DNA from: Lachnospiraceae bacterium | Lineage (GTDB): Bacteria; Bacillota; Clostridia; Lachnospirales; Lachnospiraceae | NCBI GenBank assembly: GCA_009774245.1 | Contig: VSNM01000001.1 | Location: 86,752-150,751 of the forward strand | DNA: 64,000 nucleotides | Direction: 5' to 3' | Part shown: piece by piece, positions 24,558 to 32,888 of the stretch | How positions within the stretch are numbered: position 1 is the first letter of the stretch | Layout: every line of letters starts with the position of its first letter | Notes under the pieces: model-generated | Told to the model about the DNA's origin: nothing | Seen by the model: the letters and a program-made list of their open reading frames with translations, nothing else | Database searches by the model: none | Program-made: the position numbers and the translations under genes

Positions 24558-26546
24558 CTATTCGACTGACAGGAAAGCAGTGAGGGTTCCGTCCAGATTT
24601 CCGGCCAGCTCGGTCAGATCGACGGCCAGTGTCCCAAGACTTTCGATTTCCTGCATCATCTCGTTGGTTGCGTCGGTTGCGGTCTGGGAGAGGGCTGCGT
24701 TGTCGACAGCGGATTCGGACAAGTCAGAGGTAATGCGCGATACATTGTCTTTGGCCAGATTCATGTTGGCTACGTTGGTCTGCATAGCGATTTCTTTTTC
24801 TGTGATCTGGTGGATATCGCTTGCAATATCGCTGAAAATTTGTCCTGTTTTGTCTATATTGACCTCCTGATTTTCCAGGGTAGCTTTGATTGTGTCCATG
24901 ACTGTGACGATTCCGTTTGTTTTCTCCACTAGAGATTGAATATTCTGTCCGATCTGTGCGGCGGATTTGTTGGATTCCGCGGCGAGCTTCTGGATTTCCT
25001 GAGCGACTACCGCAAAGCCTTTTCCGGCCTCGCCTGCGCGTGCCGCTTCGATACTTGCGTTGAGGGCGAGCAGGTTTGTCTCGTCCGCGATGTTGGTGAT
25101 GTATTCTGTCACGCTCTTGATCTGCTCTACCGATTCATTGGTGACAGTGACCTGTTCTTCGATGATGGTCACGGTTTCGCGCGAATTTCTGCTGCTCTCT
25201 GTGAGTTCACTTAAAATATTGCGGCTGTTTTCGGAGAGAGATTCCATATGCTGGGACAAGAGGTTGATCTGTTCGATCTGCTCCAGCATCATATCGATCG
25301 CGTTGCGCGTAGTCTCAACATCGTTGGCAGCGCTGCGTGTGTCGGCTTCCTGACTGTTCGCCTTTTCATAAATCTGTTCAATGCTGCTGCTCATTTCCTT
25401 TGCTGAGGTCACATTTTTGCCGGACATTGTATTTAGTTGCTCTACGGCTTCTGTCAGTTTCAGCATTCCGCTCTGGATCGTGCCAAGAAGGCTGTCTATT
25501 TTTACACGCAGTTTTTCGGTTCCAAGAGCGTCCGTATTGGTGTTGGTGTCAGTGTAAGCGCCTTCAAGAGCCTGTATGGCGATCGACATGCCGTCATGTC
25601 CCATGACCTGCGGATTCTGCTGCATGGTAGCATAGATGGTCCCATCTGCCACGAGGGAGAGCACTGCGTCTGATGTGTCAAATCCGACGACGACGCTTTC
25701 CGCGGCGGCTTCCTTGATGGCGTTTCCGATGGCGACGGTTGTCCCTTCGTTTGTGCCGAAGAATCCCACATAGCTTTGGGCAAGTCCGGCATTGACTGCA
25801 CTCGTGACGTTGCCAGCGTCATCCAGCATGAATACTGTATCGGCGAGCGTAAAATCCGTGCCCTCAAATGCCTCGCGGAATCCGTTTTCCCTTGCCACGC
25901 AGGAAGCAGTGTCAGCGGTGACGCCCATGACGCCGATGGTTCCGCTGGTGATACCTTTTTCCTGCAGCGCATGAATCATGGTTTCCGCGGCGGTTTTCCC
26001 CGCGACGTTATTGTCTGTGGAAAGCGCTGTCACGCAGTCATAGCTGGCCGCGCTGTCGACGTATACTATCCGGCATCCGGCGCTGGCCGCCTTTTCCAGA
26101 CTGGCGTTGACGCCATCCCTGCTGTTTGCTGCCAACAGGATTGCGTTTGCGCCGTCTGCGACAGCATCGTCGATGCAGGCGCTCTGCAGTGCGTCATCGT
26201 GGGCGTCAGGCCCGGTCTACTTGTAGGTGATGTTGCCGATTTCATTCACTGCGCTCAGGCAGCCGTCGTCGATGGATTTCCAATAACTGTCGGTCAGGTC
26301 CATTGTGATCAGATAGACCGTATAGCTGCTGCTGGCAGTGGTGGGAGCCGGCGTGTCTGGCTTTGCCGTGCCTGCGTCTGTGCTGCCGCCTGTAGTCTGC
26401 TGTGCAGCAGGAGATGGATCCGCAGTCGCTGCAGATACCATGGGTTGTTCCGGCATGATAATTTCCGGTGTCGTGTTCGCGCCGCATCCGGCTAACAGGA
26501 TGATGCAGGACAGGGCGCTCAGTAACAATGTTTTCTTCGCGCTCAT
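24558..26546 (-). pseudogene. Substrate-binding-protein/methyl-accepting chemotaxis fusion with in-frame TAG
   Basis: The frame is open for 662 residues except for a TAG at codon 110 (26217-26219); homology continues in the same frame on both sides (GNITYK, stop, TGPDAHDDALQSACIDD). Residues 1-25 are a lipoprotein signal (LLLSALSCIILLAGC). After a Thr/Pro-rich linker come a type I periplasmic sugar-binding domain (about 75-360) and an MCP signalling domain (about 380-662) with the conserved hairpin NLLALNASIEAARAGEAGKG. No membrane segment separates the two domains, which is unusual. The stop probably replaces a Trp TGG codon, common at this place in sugar-binding proteins. It is either a recent nonsense mutation or a read-through site. 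Confidence 0.82.
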
Positions 26547-26625
26547 AACTTTGCTCCTTTTGATTTACTCTTTTTGATTTGTTCCTTTTAATTTACTCCT
26601 TTCGTTTTGCTTTAAAATTTGGTAA

Positions 26626-26783
26626 GGAATTGCAGGAAAATAAGTGATGCAAATTGCGCAGGATATTTCTTCGAGGATGTATGTCAAAAAACGCAGGCGT
26701 AGCGGGCTACGTCAAGGCTTTTTGACATGCATAATCGGAGAAATATACAAGTCAAGATGCGTCAGTTATTTTTCTACAGTTCC
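26626..26783. repeat. Inverted-repeat element, copy A (about 158 bp)
   Basis: The ends form an imperfect 30-bp inverted repeat (26626-26655 with 26754-26783, about 23 matches). Inside are stems GTCAAAAA/TTTTTGAC and a GCGTAG-CGGG-CTACG hairpin. The layout, and sequences such as GGGCTACG, ACAAGTCA-GATGC and GTTCCT, match copy B at 40461-40614. It occupies most of the 340-bp gap between the PBP-MCP gene and the BFD gene; no coding potential is seen. Confidence 0.7.
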
Positions 26784-26856
26784 TAAATAGCTGGAGTGGT
26801 GTTATAATTATACAATAAATGGCATAAAGTAACAATAAACTTATCGAAGGAAGCAC

Positions 26857-26886
26857 CAAAAAAGGCATCTGCAAAGATGCCTTTTC
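26857..26886 (-). terminator. Terminator of the BFD-like ferredoxin gene
   Basis: On the minus strand, AAAAGGCATC pairs with GATGCCTTTT around a 6-nt loop, followed by more T. It starts at the stop codon of the gene at 26887-27081. Confidence 0.85.
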
Positions 26887-27081
26887 TCAAGAACTTGCCG
26901 CGCGTTCCGCGGCAAACTGTTCCACAAGTTGTCTTACTTTGTCGATACACGAACCGCAGACGGTTCCGGCACCGGTTATTTTCTGCACTTCCTCCAAAGT
27001 AGCGGCTCCGTTATCAACGGCATCTTTGATCATGCCACTGGTGACATTCTGGCAAAAGCAGATCACTTCGTCGGGATTCAT
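26887..27081 (-). CDS. BFD-like [2Fe-2S]-binding protein
   Basis: This 64-residue protein matches the BFD (bacterioferritin-associated ferredoxin)-like [2Fe-2S] domain. The four cysteine ligands are visible as CFC at residues 8-10 and CGSC at about 42-45, with the typical spacing, and GAATLEEVQKITGAGTVCGS fits the family. Free-standing domains of this kind carry electrons or help iron mobilisation. The ATG has GGAAGG about 9 bp upstream. It stands alone between a repeat element and the coiled-coil gene on the other strand. Confidence 0.88.
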   Translation of the reverse strand: MNPDEVICFCQNVTSGMIKDAVDNGAATLEEVQKITGAGTVCGSCIDKVRQLVEQFAAERAASS

Positions 27082-27208
27082 ATAGCAAACACCTTCCTTT
27101 CAGGGCTATTATGCGCAGATTGGAATGAAAATATGTGGTGTTATGCAAGGAGAGTATAAAGATGCCTTTCAATTTGTTCGATATAAATTATGAAACGTAA
27201 TAATACGT

Positions 27209-27252
27209 CCGCTTTTGTACTGCACGGAAGCATAGTTCATTTGCAAAAGCGG
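27209..27252 (+). promoter_or_regulatory. Leader hairpin upstream of the coiled-coil gene
   Basis: CCGCTTTTG (27209-27217) is exactly complementary to CAAAAGCGG (27244-27252), with a 26-nt loop. It lies 42 bp before the start codon and could be an operator or an mRNA leader structure. Confidence 0.4.
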
Positions 27253-27293
27253 AGGCGTGTGTAAATTTTGTCGGAATCAGGGAGGATGATGGC

Positions 27294-28196
27294 ATGAGTA
27301 TGATGTTGGGAATCAGCGTCTCCAACAAGAAGAGGCTGGAGATCAGGGATAAGAGCGGAAAGGTGACCGGTTCTATCACGGTCACGAAAGGGAAGATGTC
27401 GCAGGCTGTGGTGAAAAAACGTCTGCCGTATAGCTTCAAGGAGATATCGACCAGACTGTTAAAGACAAAGAAGTCCGGCAACGCGCATCAGGTACTCATC
27501 AGCGCGCGGCAGAAGGTGGTATCGCTGCGCCTGATGTACAAGGGAGGCGTGTACGATGACGATGAGGTCTTTGCGGCGCTGATGCACGCGCAGGCGATCG
27601 TGCGGGTGGCCAAAAAGCGCGAGAAACACCTGGAGGAGGAAGAGCGGGCTGAGAAGAAGATCGAGAAGGACGGCACGTTCTGTGAGGCGGATCTCGAGGA
27701 GAAGACCGAGGAAGCGACAGACAAGCAGATGCAGAAGGAAGAGCGGCAGCAGACAAAGGCGAAAATGGATATGCAGAGAATGCAGAAGCTCATGGAGCAG
27801 TATGAGCGCATGATGCAGGAGGCGATGAAGGAGCTCGAGCGCCTGGATGATATGGATGAATTGTCTGAGGAGATGGGGATTGACGGGGAGATCAGCATGG
27901 ACCCGGCAGATCTGGATCTCATGAAGAAGAAGCATCGCGCCGACGAGATGCGTGCGATCATGGAGGCGGACATGAAGTACCTGAAATTCATGTTTGACAA
28001 GCTCGAGAAAGAGAAGCAGAGCAACAATAACAGTATCAGCAGTTTCAGCAGCGTCAGCTATGACAACAACGGAAATAACGGCGGCAATGGAAATAACGGC
28101 GTTTCTCTGGAACTGGGCGGCGTCGATATTCCGGTGGAGGCGGCGCCGGATGCGATGACCATCGTCGAGGGCGGCGCAGTCGATGTGGGAGTATGA
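27294..28196 (+). CDS. Hypothetical coiled-coil protein with Asn/Gly-rich tail
   Basis: I do not recognise a family for this 300-residue protein. Residues 1-95 are a basic region (VSNKKRLEIRDKSGKVTGS, SARQKVVSLRLMYKGGVYDD). Residues about 95-245 are heavily charged and Met-rich (KMDMQRMQKLMEQYERMMQE), predicted to be a long coiled coil. Residues about 245-275 are an Asn/Gly/Ser linker (NNNSISSFSS and NGNNGGNGNNG), and the last 25 residues are acidic and hydrophobic. No signal peptide or membrane segment is seen. A structural or scaffold role is possible. GGGAGG lies about 10 bp before the ATG. The next gene is 118 bp downstream on the same strand. Confidence 0.75.
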   Translation: MSMMLGISVSNKKRLEIRDKSGKVTGSITVTKGKMSQAVVKKRLPYSFKEISTRLLKTKKSGNAHQVLISARQKVVSLRLMYKGGVYDDDEVFAALMHAQAIVRVAKKREKHLEEEERAEKKIEKDGTFCEADLEEKTEEATDKQMQKEERQQTKAKMDMQRMQKLMEQYERMMQEAMKELERLDDMDELSEEMGIDGEISMDPADLDLMKKKHRADEMRAIMEADMKYLKFMFDKLEKEKQSNNNSISSFSSVSYDNNGNNGGNGNNGVSLELGGVDIPVEAAPDAMTIVEGGAVDVGV

Positions 28197-28314
28197 TTTA
28201 GCTCATAAATACTATACATTTTTACCAATATTTTCTCAAATACAATATTATTTCTAGTAAATTTTCGGATATTATGTTAAAATAGAGATAATAAAGTAAA
28301 AAGGAGCTGGTAAT

Positions 28315-28914
28315 ATGTATAAAATTATTACGATGGAGCGAGAGTTTGGGAGCGGCGGCAACGAGATCGGAAGACGTGTGGCGAAAAAGCTTGGCATAGA
28401 GCTGTATGACCGGAATATTTTGGTGGAGGCGGCAAAGAGGCTGGACATTCCCCCGATTTACATCGGAGACCTGGAGGAGACTGCACCGGGAAGCATTATT
28501 TTCAATCTCTCCAAGACTGCGATCGGCGGCAAGAAGGAGAGCGGCAATCTTCCGATGACGGAAAAGCTGTTTTTGGAAGAAAAAAAGATCATCGAGGAGA
28601 ATGTCGAGAAACATGATTGCGTGATCGTGGGACGGTGCGCTTCCTTCATATTATATGACAGGCAGGACTGCCTGAAGGTGTTTGTCCACGCGGATAAGGA
28701 CTACCGCATTCGGCGTGCGATTCAGACAGAGAACATTGCGTCGGCGGAGGCCGATGATTTCCTGCGCAAGTCTGATAAGAGAAGGAGCAATTTTTACAAT
28801 ACGCACACCGGCTGGAAGTGGGGTGATCCGACGAAGTTTGACCTGTGCCTGAACAGCGGCAGCCTCGAGCTGGATGCGTGTGTGGATATCCTGGTCGGGA
28901 TGATGCAGAAATAA
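28315..28914 (+). CDS. Cytidylate-kinase-like P-loop protein
   Basis: This 199-residue protein matches the cytidylate-kinase-like family (Cytidylate_kin2). The N-terminal loop is IITMEREFGSGGNEIGRRVA, where GSGGNEIG stands in for the P-loop. Family features later are CVIVGRCASFILYDRQDCLK and VFVHADKDYRIRRAIQ, followed by a lid-like basic segment LRKSDKRRSNFYNTHTGWKW. True CMP kinases (cmk) are a different family, so the nucleotide substrate here is uncertain. AAAGGAG lies about 9 bp before the ATG. It is monocistronic, ending in a strong hairpin. Confidence 0.85.
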   Translation: MYKIITMEREFGSGGNEIGRRVAKKLGIELYDRNILVEAAKRLDIPPIYIGDLEETAPGSIIFNLSKTAIGGKKESGNLPMTEKLFLEEKKIIEENVEKHDCVIVGRCASFILYDRQDCLKVFVHADKDYRIRRAIQTENIASAEADDFLRKSDKRRSNFYNTHTGWKWGDPTKFDLCLNSGSLELDACVDILVGMMQK

Positions 28915-28936
28915 TCGAAAGAATAGTGGACATTGT

Positions 28937-28965
28937 AAGAAGGAGTGTGCAGCACACTCCTTCTT
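28937..28965. terminator. Strong hairpin terminator after the cytidylate-kinase-like gene
   Basis: A 14-bp perfect inverted repeat, AAGAAGGAGTGTGC (937-950), is repeated inverted at 952-965 and ends in TTCTTT. It is followed directly by a TGCACACGGGCACCC motif shared with the terminator at 57352-57400. Confidence 0.8.
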
Positions 28966-29047
28966 TGCACACGGGCACCCGGCGCGATTCACCCAGTAGC
29001 GGCGTCTGACATAAGATAAGGAAAAGGGATTAGAGGTTTGTGTTATT

Positions 29048-29530
29048 ATGGCAGATATCACCCCTGGAATGATTTTTGTGGATACACTTAGGAACGGAAA
29101 GCCGGACGCGCTGGCGTGGATTCGCGGAAACGCGCAGAATCCTCAGCTGAGCGGTATCGTCAAATTTTACGCGACGCCTTACTCCGGCGTTTTGATCGAG
29201 GCTGAGGTCTTTGGACTGCCCAATATTGCGACGCAGTTCTCGTCTGATTTTTATGCGATGCACATACACGAGAAGGGGGACTGTACGATGCCCTTTGACA
29301 GGACGGGAGGCCATTACAATCCCGCAGGGGAGCCGCATCCGGACCACGCGGGGGATATGATACCGCTCATGGGGAATCAGGGATATGCATGGCTGGCCTT
29401 TTATGACAAACGGTTCACGATACCGGAGATCATGGGCAGGAGCGTCATTATCCACAGGATGCCGGATGATTTCAAAACGCAGCCCTCAGGGGATTCCGGA
29501 GAGAAGATCGGCTGCGGCGTGATACGGTAA
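29048..29530 (+). CDS. Cu/Zn-type superoxide dismutase family protein
   Basis: This 160-residue protein matches the Cu/Zn superoxide dismutase family and would convert superoxide to oxygen and hydrogen peroxide. All expected ligands are visible: His72 and His74 (MHIHEKG), bridging His89 (GGHYNP), His97, His100 and Asp103 (PHPDHAGD), and His136 (VIIHRMPDD). The disulfide pair would be Cys79 and Cys156 (GCGVI). The usual arginine near the active site is matched within TQPSGDSGEKIG only as Lys, so activity may differ. There is no signal peptide, although most bacterial SodC proteins are exported. The ribosome binding site is weak (AGAGG). Confidence 0.88.
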   Translation: MADITPGMIFVDTLRNGKPDALAWIRGNAQNPQLSGIVKFYATPYSGVLIEAEVFGLPNIATQFSSDFYAMHIHEKGDCTMPFDRTGGHYNPAGEPHPDHAGDMIPLMGNQGYAWLAFYDKRFTIPEIMGRSVIIHRMPDDFKTQPSGDSGEKIGCGVIR

Positions 29531-29631
29531 TAAAAACATAATAAAAAGTTCTTGATGGTTCAAGACGGAAAGAGTACAATGGCAGTTATAACAATTATAA
29601 ATAGAAAGAATACATTGAAGAGGAAAATGAT

Positions 29632-30279
29632 ATGACAGCAGAGCGCTATGTAAAGGAAGTAGGAAAACTGTTAAAATGCCGGGCATCAAAGAAAAAGGGG
29701 ATCAAAAGCAGGCTGTTAGTGGAGATCAGGAGCGCTGTTGCCGGCGGGGAAGATACGGAGGATGTGTTAAAGCGCATGGGGATTCCGTGGGACTGCGCCA
29801 ACCGGTACAATGATCAGTTTGACAAGGCGGAGCGAAAAGCGGCAAAGCGCGAGCGGGCACTGAAAATCTGTGGAATCGTTCTGATCGTCATCGCCGTGCT
29901 GGCTGCAGTCGTCTACTGGAAGCTGCCAAAGTGGAGCGATATCAGTGAGAGCACTATATTCAGCGAGGAGCAGGTGAAGGCGGAGACGGAGGAAATCATA
30001 AGATATTACAGTGATGATGATTTCCAGGCAGTGACTGCGCGCATGAATGACGATATGAGACAGGTCTTGAATGCAGCCACGCTGCAGTATGCCAAATCCC
30101 AGATGAAGGAGGACTTCGGGGAGCTGCTCGCGTTTGGAAATATGTATGTCTCGGAGGCAGTCCAGGGCGCGGTACACTATGCGATGGTTCAGGTCAGCGT
30201 ATCGTATTCCAACATGAGCGTGACCTACACGATTACGTTTGATGCGGATATGAAGCTCGCCGGATTTTATGTGAAATAG
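29632..30279 (+). CDS. Single-pass membrane protein with DUF3887-like domain
   Basis: This 215-residue protein has an N-terminal cytoplasmic helical part (about 1-80; LKCRASKKKGIKSRLLVEIR and GEDTEDVLKRMGIPW, resembling HAAS/DUF1700-type modules). One membrane segment follows (about 83-103; GIVLIVIAVLAAVVYW). The external C-terminal domain (about 115-215; VKAETEEIIRYYSDDDFQAV, MNDDMRQVLNA) resembles DUF3887. HAAS-like modules often pair with PadR regulators, but none is adjacent. Function is unknown. AGAGGAAA lies upstream of the ATG. Confidence 0.75.
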   Translation: MTAERYVKEVGKLLKCRASKKKGIKSRLLVEIRSAVAGGEDTEDVLKRMGIPWDCANRYNDQFDKAERKAAKRERALKICGIVLIVIAVLAAVVYWKLPKWSDISESTIFSEEQVKAETEEIIRYYSDDDFQAVTARMNDDMRQVLNAATLQYAKSQMKEDFGELLAFGNMYVSEAVQGAVHYAMVQVSVSYSNMSVTYTITFDADMKLAGFYVK

Positions 30280-30311
30280 CGCGCTGATATTGCAGATCGG
30301 GAGCTGTAAGA

Positions 30312-30378
30312 TGTGGATAACTTTCTATGACGGTGGTATTCATAGATAATATCCACATCTTTATGCACAATATCCACA
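30312..30378. promoter_or_regulatory. Cluster of four DnaA-box sequences upstream of galE
   Basis: TGTGGATAA (30312-30320) is an exact reverse TTATCCACA box. ATATCCACA occurs at 30349-30357 and 30370-30378 (one mismatch each). TTATGCACA at 30361-30369 fits TTATNCACA and directly abuts the last one. The cluster lies in the 304-bp gap before galE, upstream of the promoter, outside any gene. Confidence 0.65.
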
Positions 30379-30483
30379 AAAATGAGGCGGTAGAATCCTT
30401 TGTAAATATCTAAATATGTATAAAAAATGAAAATTTTGTAAACAGCATGGTCAATTTTACATCAAAAAATAGTAATTATGCTA

Positions 30484-30512
30484 TTGTTTTCTCATCGCAA
30501 AAGGGATATCAT
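30484..30512 (+). promoter_or_regulatory. Promoter of galE
   Basis: TTGTTT (30484-30489), a 17-bp spacer and TATCAT (30507-30512), about 70 bp upstream of the galE start codon. The DnaA-box cluster ends about 105 bp upstream of the -35. Confidence 0.6.
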
Positions 30513-30582
30513 AAAGAGTGGAGATTAGGGCATTATTTATTCAGATGCGTCATGAAATAAAACGAAAACGGAGGTAAACAGT

Positions 30583-31599
30583 ATGGCAATTTTAGTTACG
30601 GGCGGCGCCGGATTTATCGGCAGCCACACAGTGGTGGAGCTTCAAAATGCAGGATACGACGTCGTTGTGGTGGACAACTTATCCAACGCGAGTGTTAAGG
30701 CCTTACAGCGTGTGGAGAAGATCACGGGGAAACCAGTCACATTCTACAAGGCGGACATTCTCGACAGGGACGCGATGGAAAAGATTTTTGACAAGGAGGA
30801 GATTGATTCCTGCATTCATTTTGCCGGCCTGAAGGCAGTCGGCGAGTCCGTTCAGAAGCCATGGGAATACTATAACAACAATATCGCGGGGACATTGACG
30901 CTCGTGGATGTGATGAGAAAACATGGCTGCAAGAACATTATCTTCTCATCCTCCGCGACTGTATATGGAGATCCGGCGTTTATTCCAATCACAGAGGAGT
31001 GCCCGAAGGGACAGTGCACCAATCCCTACGGCTGGACAAAGTCCATGCTGGAGCAGATCCTGACGGACATGCAGAAGGCTGATCCGGAGTGGAATGTGAT
31101 CCTCCTTCGCTACTTTAACCCGATTGGGGCGCATCAGAGCGGTACGATGGGCGAGAATCCAAACGGAATCCCCAACAACCTGATGCCGTACATCACACAG
31201 GTGGCAGTGGGCAAGCTCGAGAAGCTCGGCGTGTTTGGCAATGATTATGACACGCATGACGGGACAGGCATCAGGGACTATATCCATGTGGTGGACCTTG
31301 CGGTCGGACATGTGAAGGCATTGAAGAAGATTGAGGAGAAGGCAGGGCTGTGCATCTACAATCTCGGCACAGGAGTGGGATACAGCGTGCTCGATATCGT
31401 AAAGAACTTTGAGGAAGCGACAGGCGTAAAGATTCCATATGAGATCAAGGCAAGGCGTGCCGGCGACATCGCGACCTGCTATGCGGATGCGACGAAGGCT
31501 AAAGAGGAGCTTGGCTGGACAGCGCAGTACGGCATTAAGGAGATGTGCGCGGACAGCTGGAGATGGCAGTCAAACAATCCAAATGGATATGATGAATAA
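30583..31599 (+). CDS. galE: UDP-glucose 4-epimerase
   Basis: This 338-residue enzyme interconverts UDP-glucose and UDP-galactose for galactose use and cell-surface polysaccharides. It is an extended short-chain dehydrogenase: the NAD-binding loop is GGAGFIGSHTVVEL (about 7-20), the catalytic Ser/Tyr/Lys are in FSSSATVYG and NPYGWTKSM (Tyr-x-x-x-Lys), and substrate-binding parts appear in YFNPIGAHQSG and GTGIRDYIHVVDLA. Length and motifs are typical. GGAGG lies 9 bp before the ATG. It is monocistronic, with its own promoter and terminator. Confidence 0.96.
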   Translation: MAILVTGGAGFIGSHTVVELQNAGYDVVVVDNLSNASVKALQRVEKITGKPVTFYKADILDRDAMEKIFDKEEIDSCIHFAGLKAVGESVQKPWEYYNNNIAGTLTLVDVMRKHGCKNIIFSSSATVYGDPAFIPITEECPKGQCTNPYGWTKSMLEQILTDMQKADPEWNVILLRYFNPIGAHQSGTMGENPNGIPNNLMPYITQVAVGKLEKLGVFGNDYDTHDGTGIRDYIHVVDLAVGHVKALKKIEEKAGLCIYNLGTGVGYSVLDIVKNFEEATGVKIPYEIKARRAGDIATCYADATKAKEELGWTAQYGIKEMCADSWRWQSNNPNGYDE

Positions 31600-31628
31600 A
31601 GGATGAAATAAAAAATGAAATAACAAAG

Positions 31629-31656
31629 ATACCGCAGATTGATCTGCGGTATTTTT
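31629..31656 (+). terminator. Terminator of galE
   Basis: ATACCGCAGAT (31629-31639) pairs perfectly with ATCTGCGGTAT (31642-31652), followed by TTTT. Its position between convergent genes also lets it shield prs. Confidence 0.9.
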
Positions 31657-31668
31657 GCTATTCAATAT

Positions 31669-32853
31669 TCAGATTTCTCCGTTTTTGTAGCGGCTGATGT
31701 AGCTGTGAATCCTCTCGTTGGGATTCAGCAGGTCGCTGATGGAGGAGTCATGGTTTAAGGTGTCGATAATGTATGCGATGTACTTGCTCATGTCACAACT
31801 GATGTACCATTCCCGCTCGAGCAGCTCCGGTTTCTGGTAGATCAGGTTCGTGGTGAGAACCCTGTAGATGAGTCCCTGGTTACAGGCATCGTCAAACTTG
31901 TCAATGCCGGCAGTGAAGAGACCAAACGTGGCAGCGGCAAATATCCTGTTTGCCTTGCGTTTCTTTAAGTTTGTGGCAACTTCGATCATGCTTTCGCCGG
32001 AGGAAATCATGTCATCCAGGATGATGACATCCTTTCCCTCCACGCTGCTTCCGAGAAACTCGTGCGCCACGATCGGGTTGCGGCCGTTCACGACCTTGGT
32101 GTAATCGCGCCGCTTGTAGAACATTCCCATATCCAGCCCCATCACATTCGCCATGTAGATCGCGCGCCCCATGCCCCCTTCGTCAGGGCTGATAATCATC
32201 ATGTGGTCGGAGTCAATGGTCAGGTCGGGGACATGATTTAAGAGTCCCTTGATAAACTGGTATGTGGGCGATACCGTCTCGAAGCCGTTGAGAGGAATCG
32301 CGTTCTGCACACGCGGATCATGCGCGTCAAAGGTGATAATGTTGTCAACGCCCATATTGACCATCTCCTGAAGCGCGAGCGCGCAGTCGAGGGATTCGCG
32401 GGAGTTTCTCTTATGCTGGCGGCTCTCATACAGATAGGGCATGATCACGGTGATGCGCCTCGACTTGCCGCCGATGGCAGCGATGATTCGCTTTAAGTCC
32501 TGATAGTGGTCATCAGGCGACATATGGTTTTCCTGCCCACACAGAGAGTAGGTCAGGCTGTAGTTGGTGACATCCACCAGCAGATAAATGTCATCGCCGC
32601 GCACTGACTCTAAGATTTCGCCCTTTGCCTCACCGGTTCCGAAGCGTGGAACGCGCGTGTTGATGATATAGGAGTCGCGCTGATAGCCGGCAAACGCGAG
32701 AGAATCCTTGTGCTCGCTCTCACGCTCTGCCCTCCACTTGACAAGATATTTGTCCACCTTGTCTCCGAGCTCCCGGCAGCCGCTCAAAGGAATGATGCCT
32801 AAAGAACCAACAGGTATTGAATTGAGATTTCTTTTTTCCTCACGAACTGGCAT
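31669..32853 (-). CDS. prs: Ribose-phosphate pyrophosphokinase family enzyme
   Basis: This 394-residue enzyme is predicted to make PRPP from ribose 5-phosphate and ATP. Visible parts are the nucleotide-loop region YLLVDVTNYSLTYSLCGQ, RRITVIMPYLYESRQHKR (the flexible loop region), DNIITFDAHDPRVQNAIP and the PRPP-binding loop VIILDDMISSGESMIEVA. It is longer than standard Prs (about 315), with extensions at both ends, a form common in Lachnospiraceae. The start is the ATG at 32853 (GAGGA about 7 bp upstream); an ATG at 32892 overlapping the dnaI stop is possible. It is the last gene of a dnaD-dnaI-prs transcript. Its product is the donor substrate for the Ter PRTases, though the loci are unlinked. 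Confidence 0.88.
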   Translation of the reverse strand: MPVREEKRNLNSIPVGSLGIIPLSGCRELGDKVDKYLVKWRAERESEHKDSLAFAGYQRDSYIINTRVPRFGTGEAKGEILESVRGDDIYLLVDVTNYSLTYSLCGQENHMSPDDHYQDLKRIIAAIGGKSRRITVIMPYLYESRQHKRNSRESLDCALALQEMVNMGVDNIITFDAHDPRVQNAIPLNGFETVSPTYQFIKGLLNHVPDLTIDSDHMMIISPDEGGMGRAIYMANVMGLDMGMFYKRRDYTKVVNGRNPIVAHEFLGSSVEGKDVIILDDMISSGESMIEVATNLKKRKANRIFAAATFGLFTAGIDKFDDACNQGLIYRVLTTNLIYQKPELLEREWYISCDMSKYIAYIIDTLNHDSSISDLLNPNERIHSYISRYKNGEI

Positions 32854-32888
32854 TGAAAAATCCTCGCTTTCTGTATAAACTTTTATTC

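Noticed and set aside
26217..26219. TAG as a pyrrolysine codon in the PBP-MCP gene
   Set aside because: No pyrrolysine insertion genes are visible, the family position is typically Trp, and a single-base nonsense change explains it more simply.
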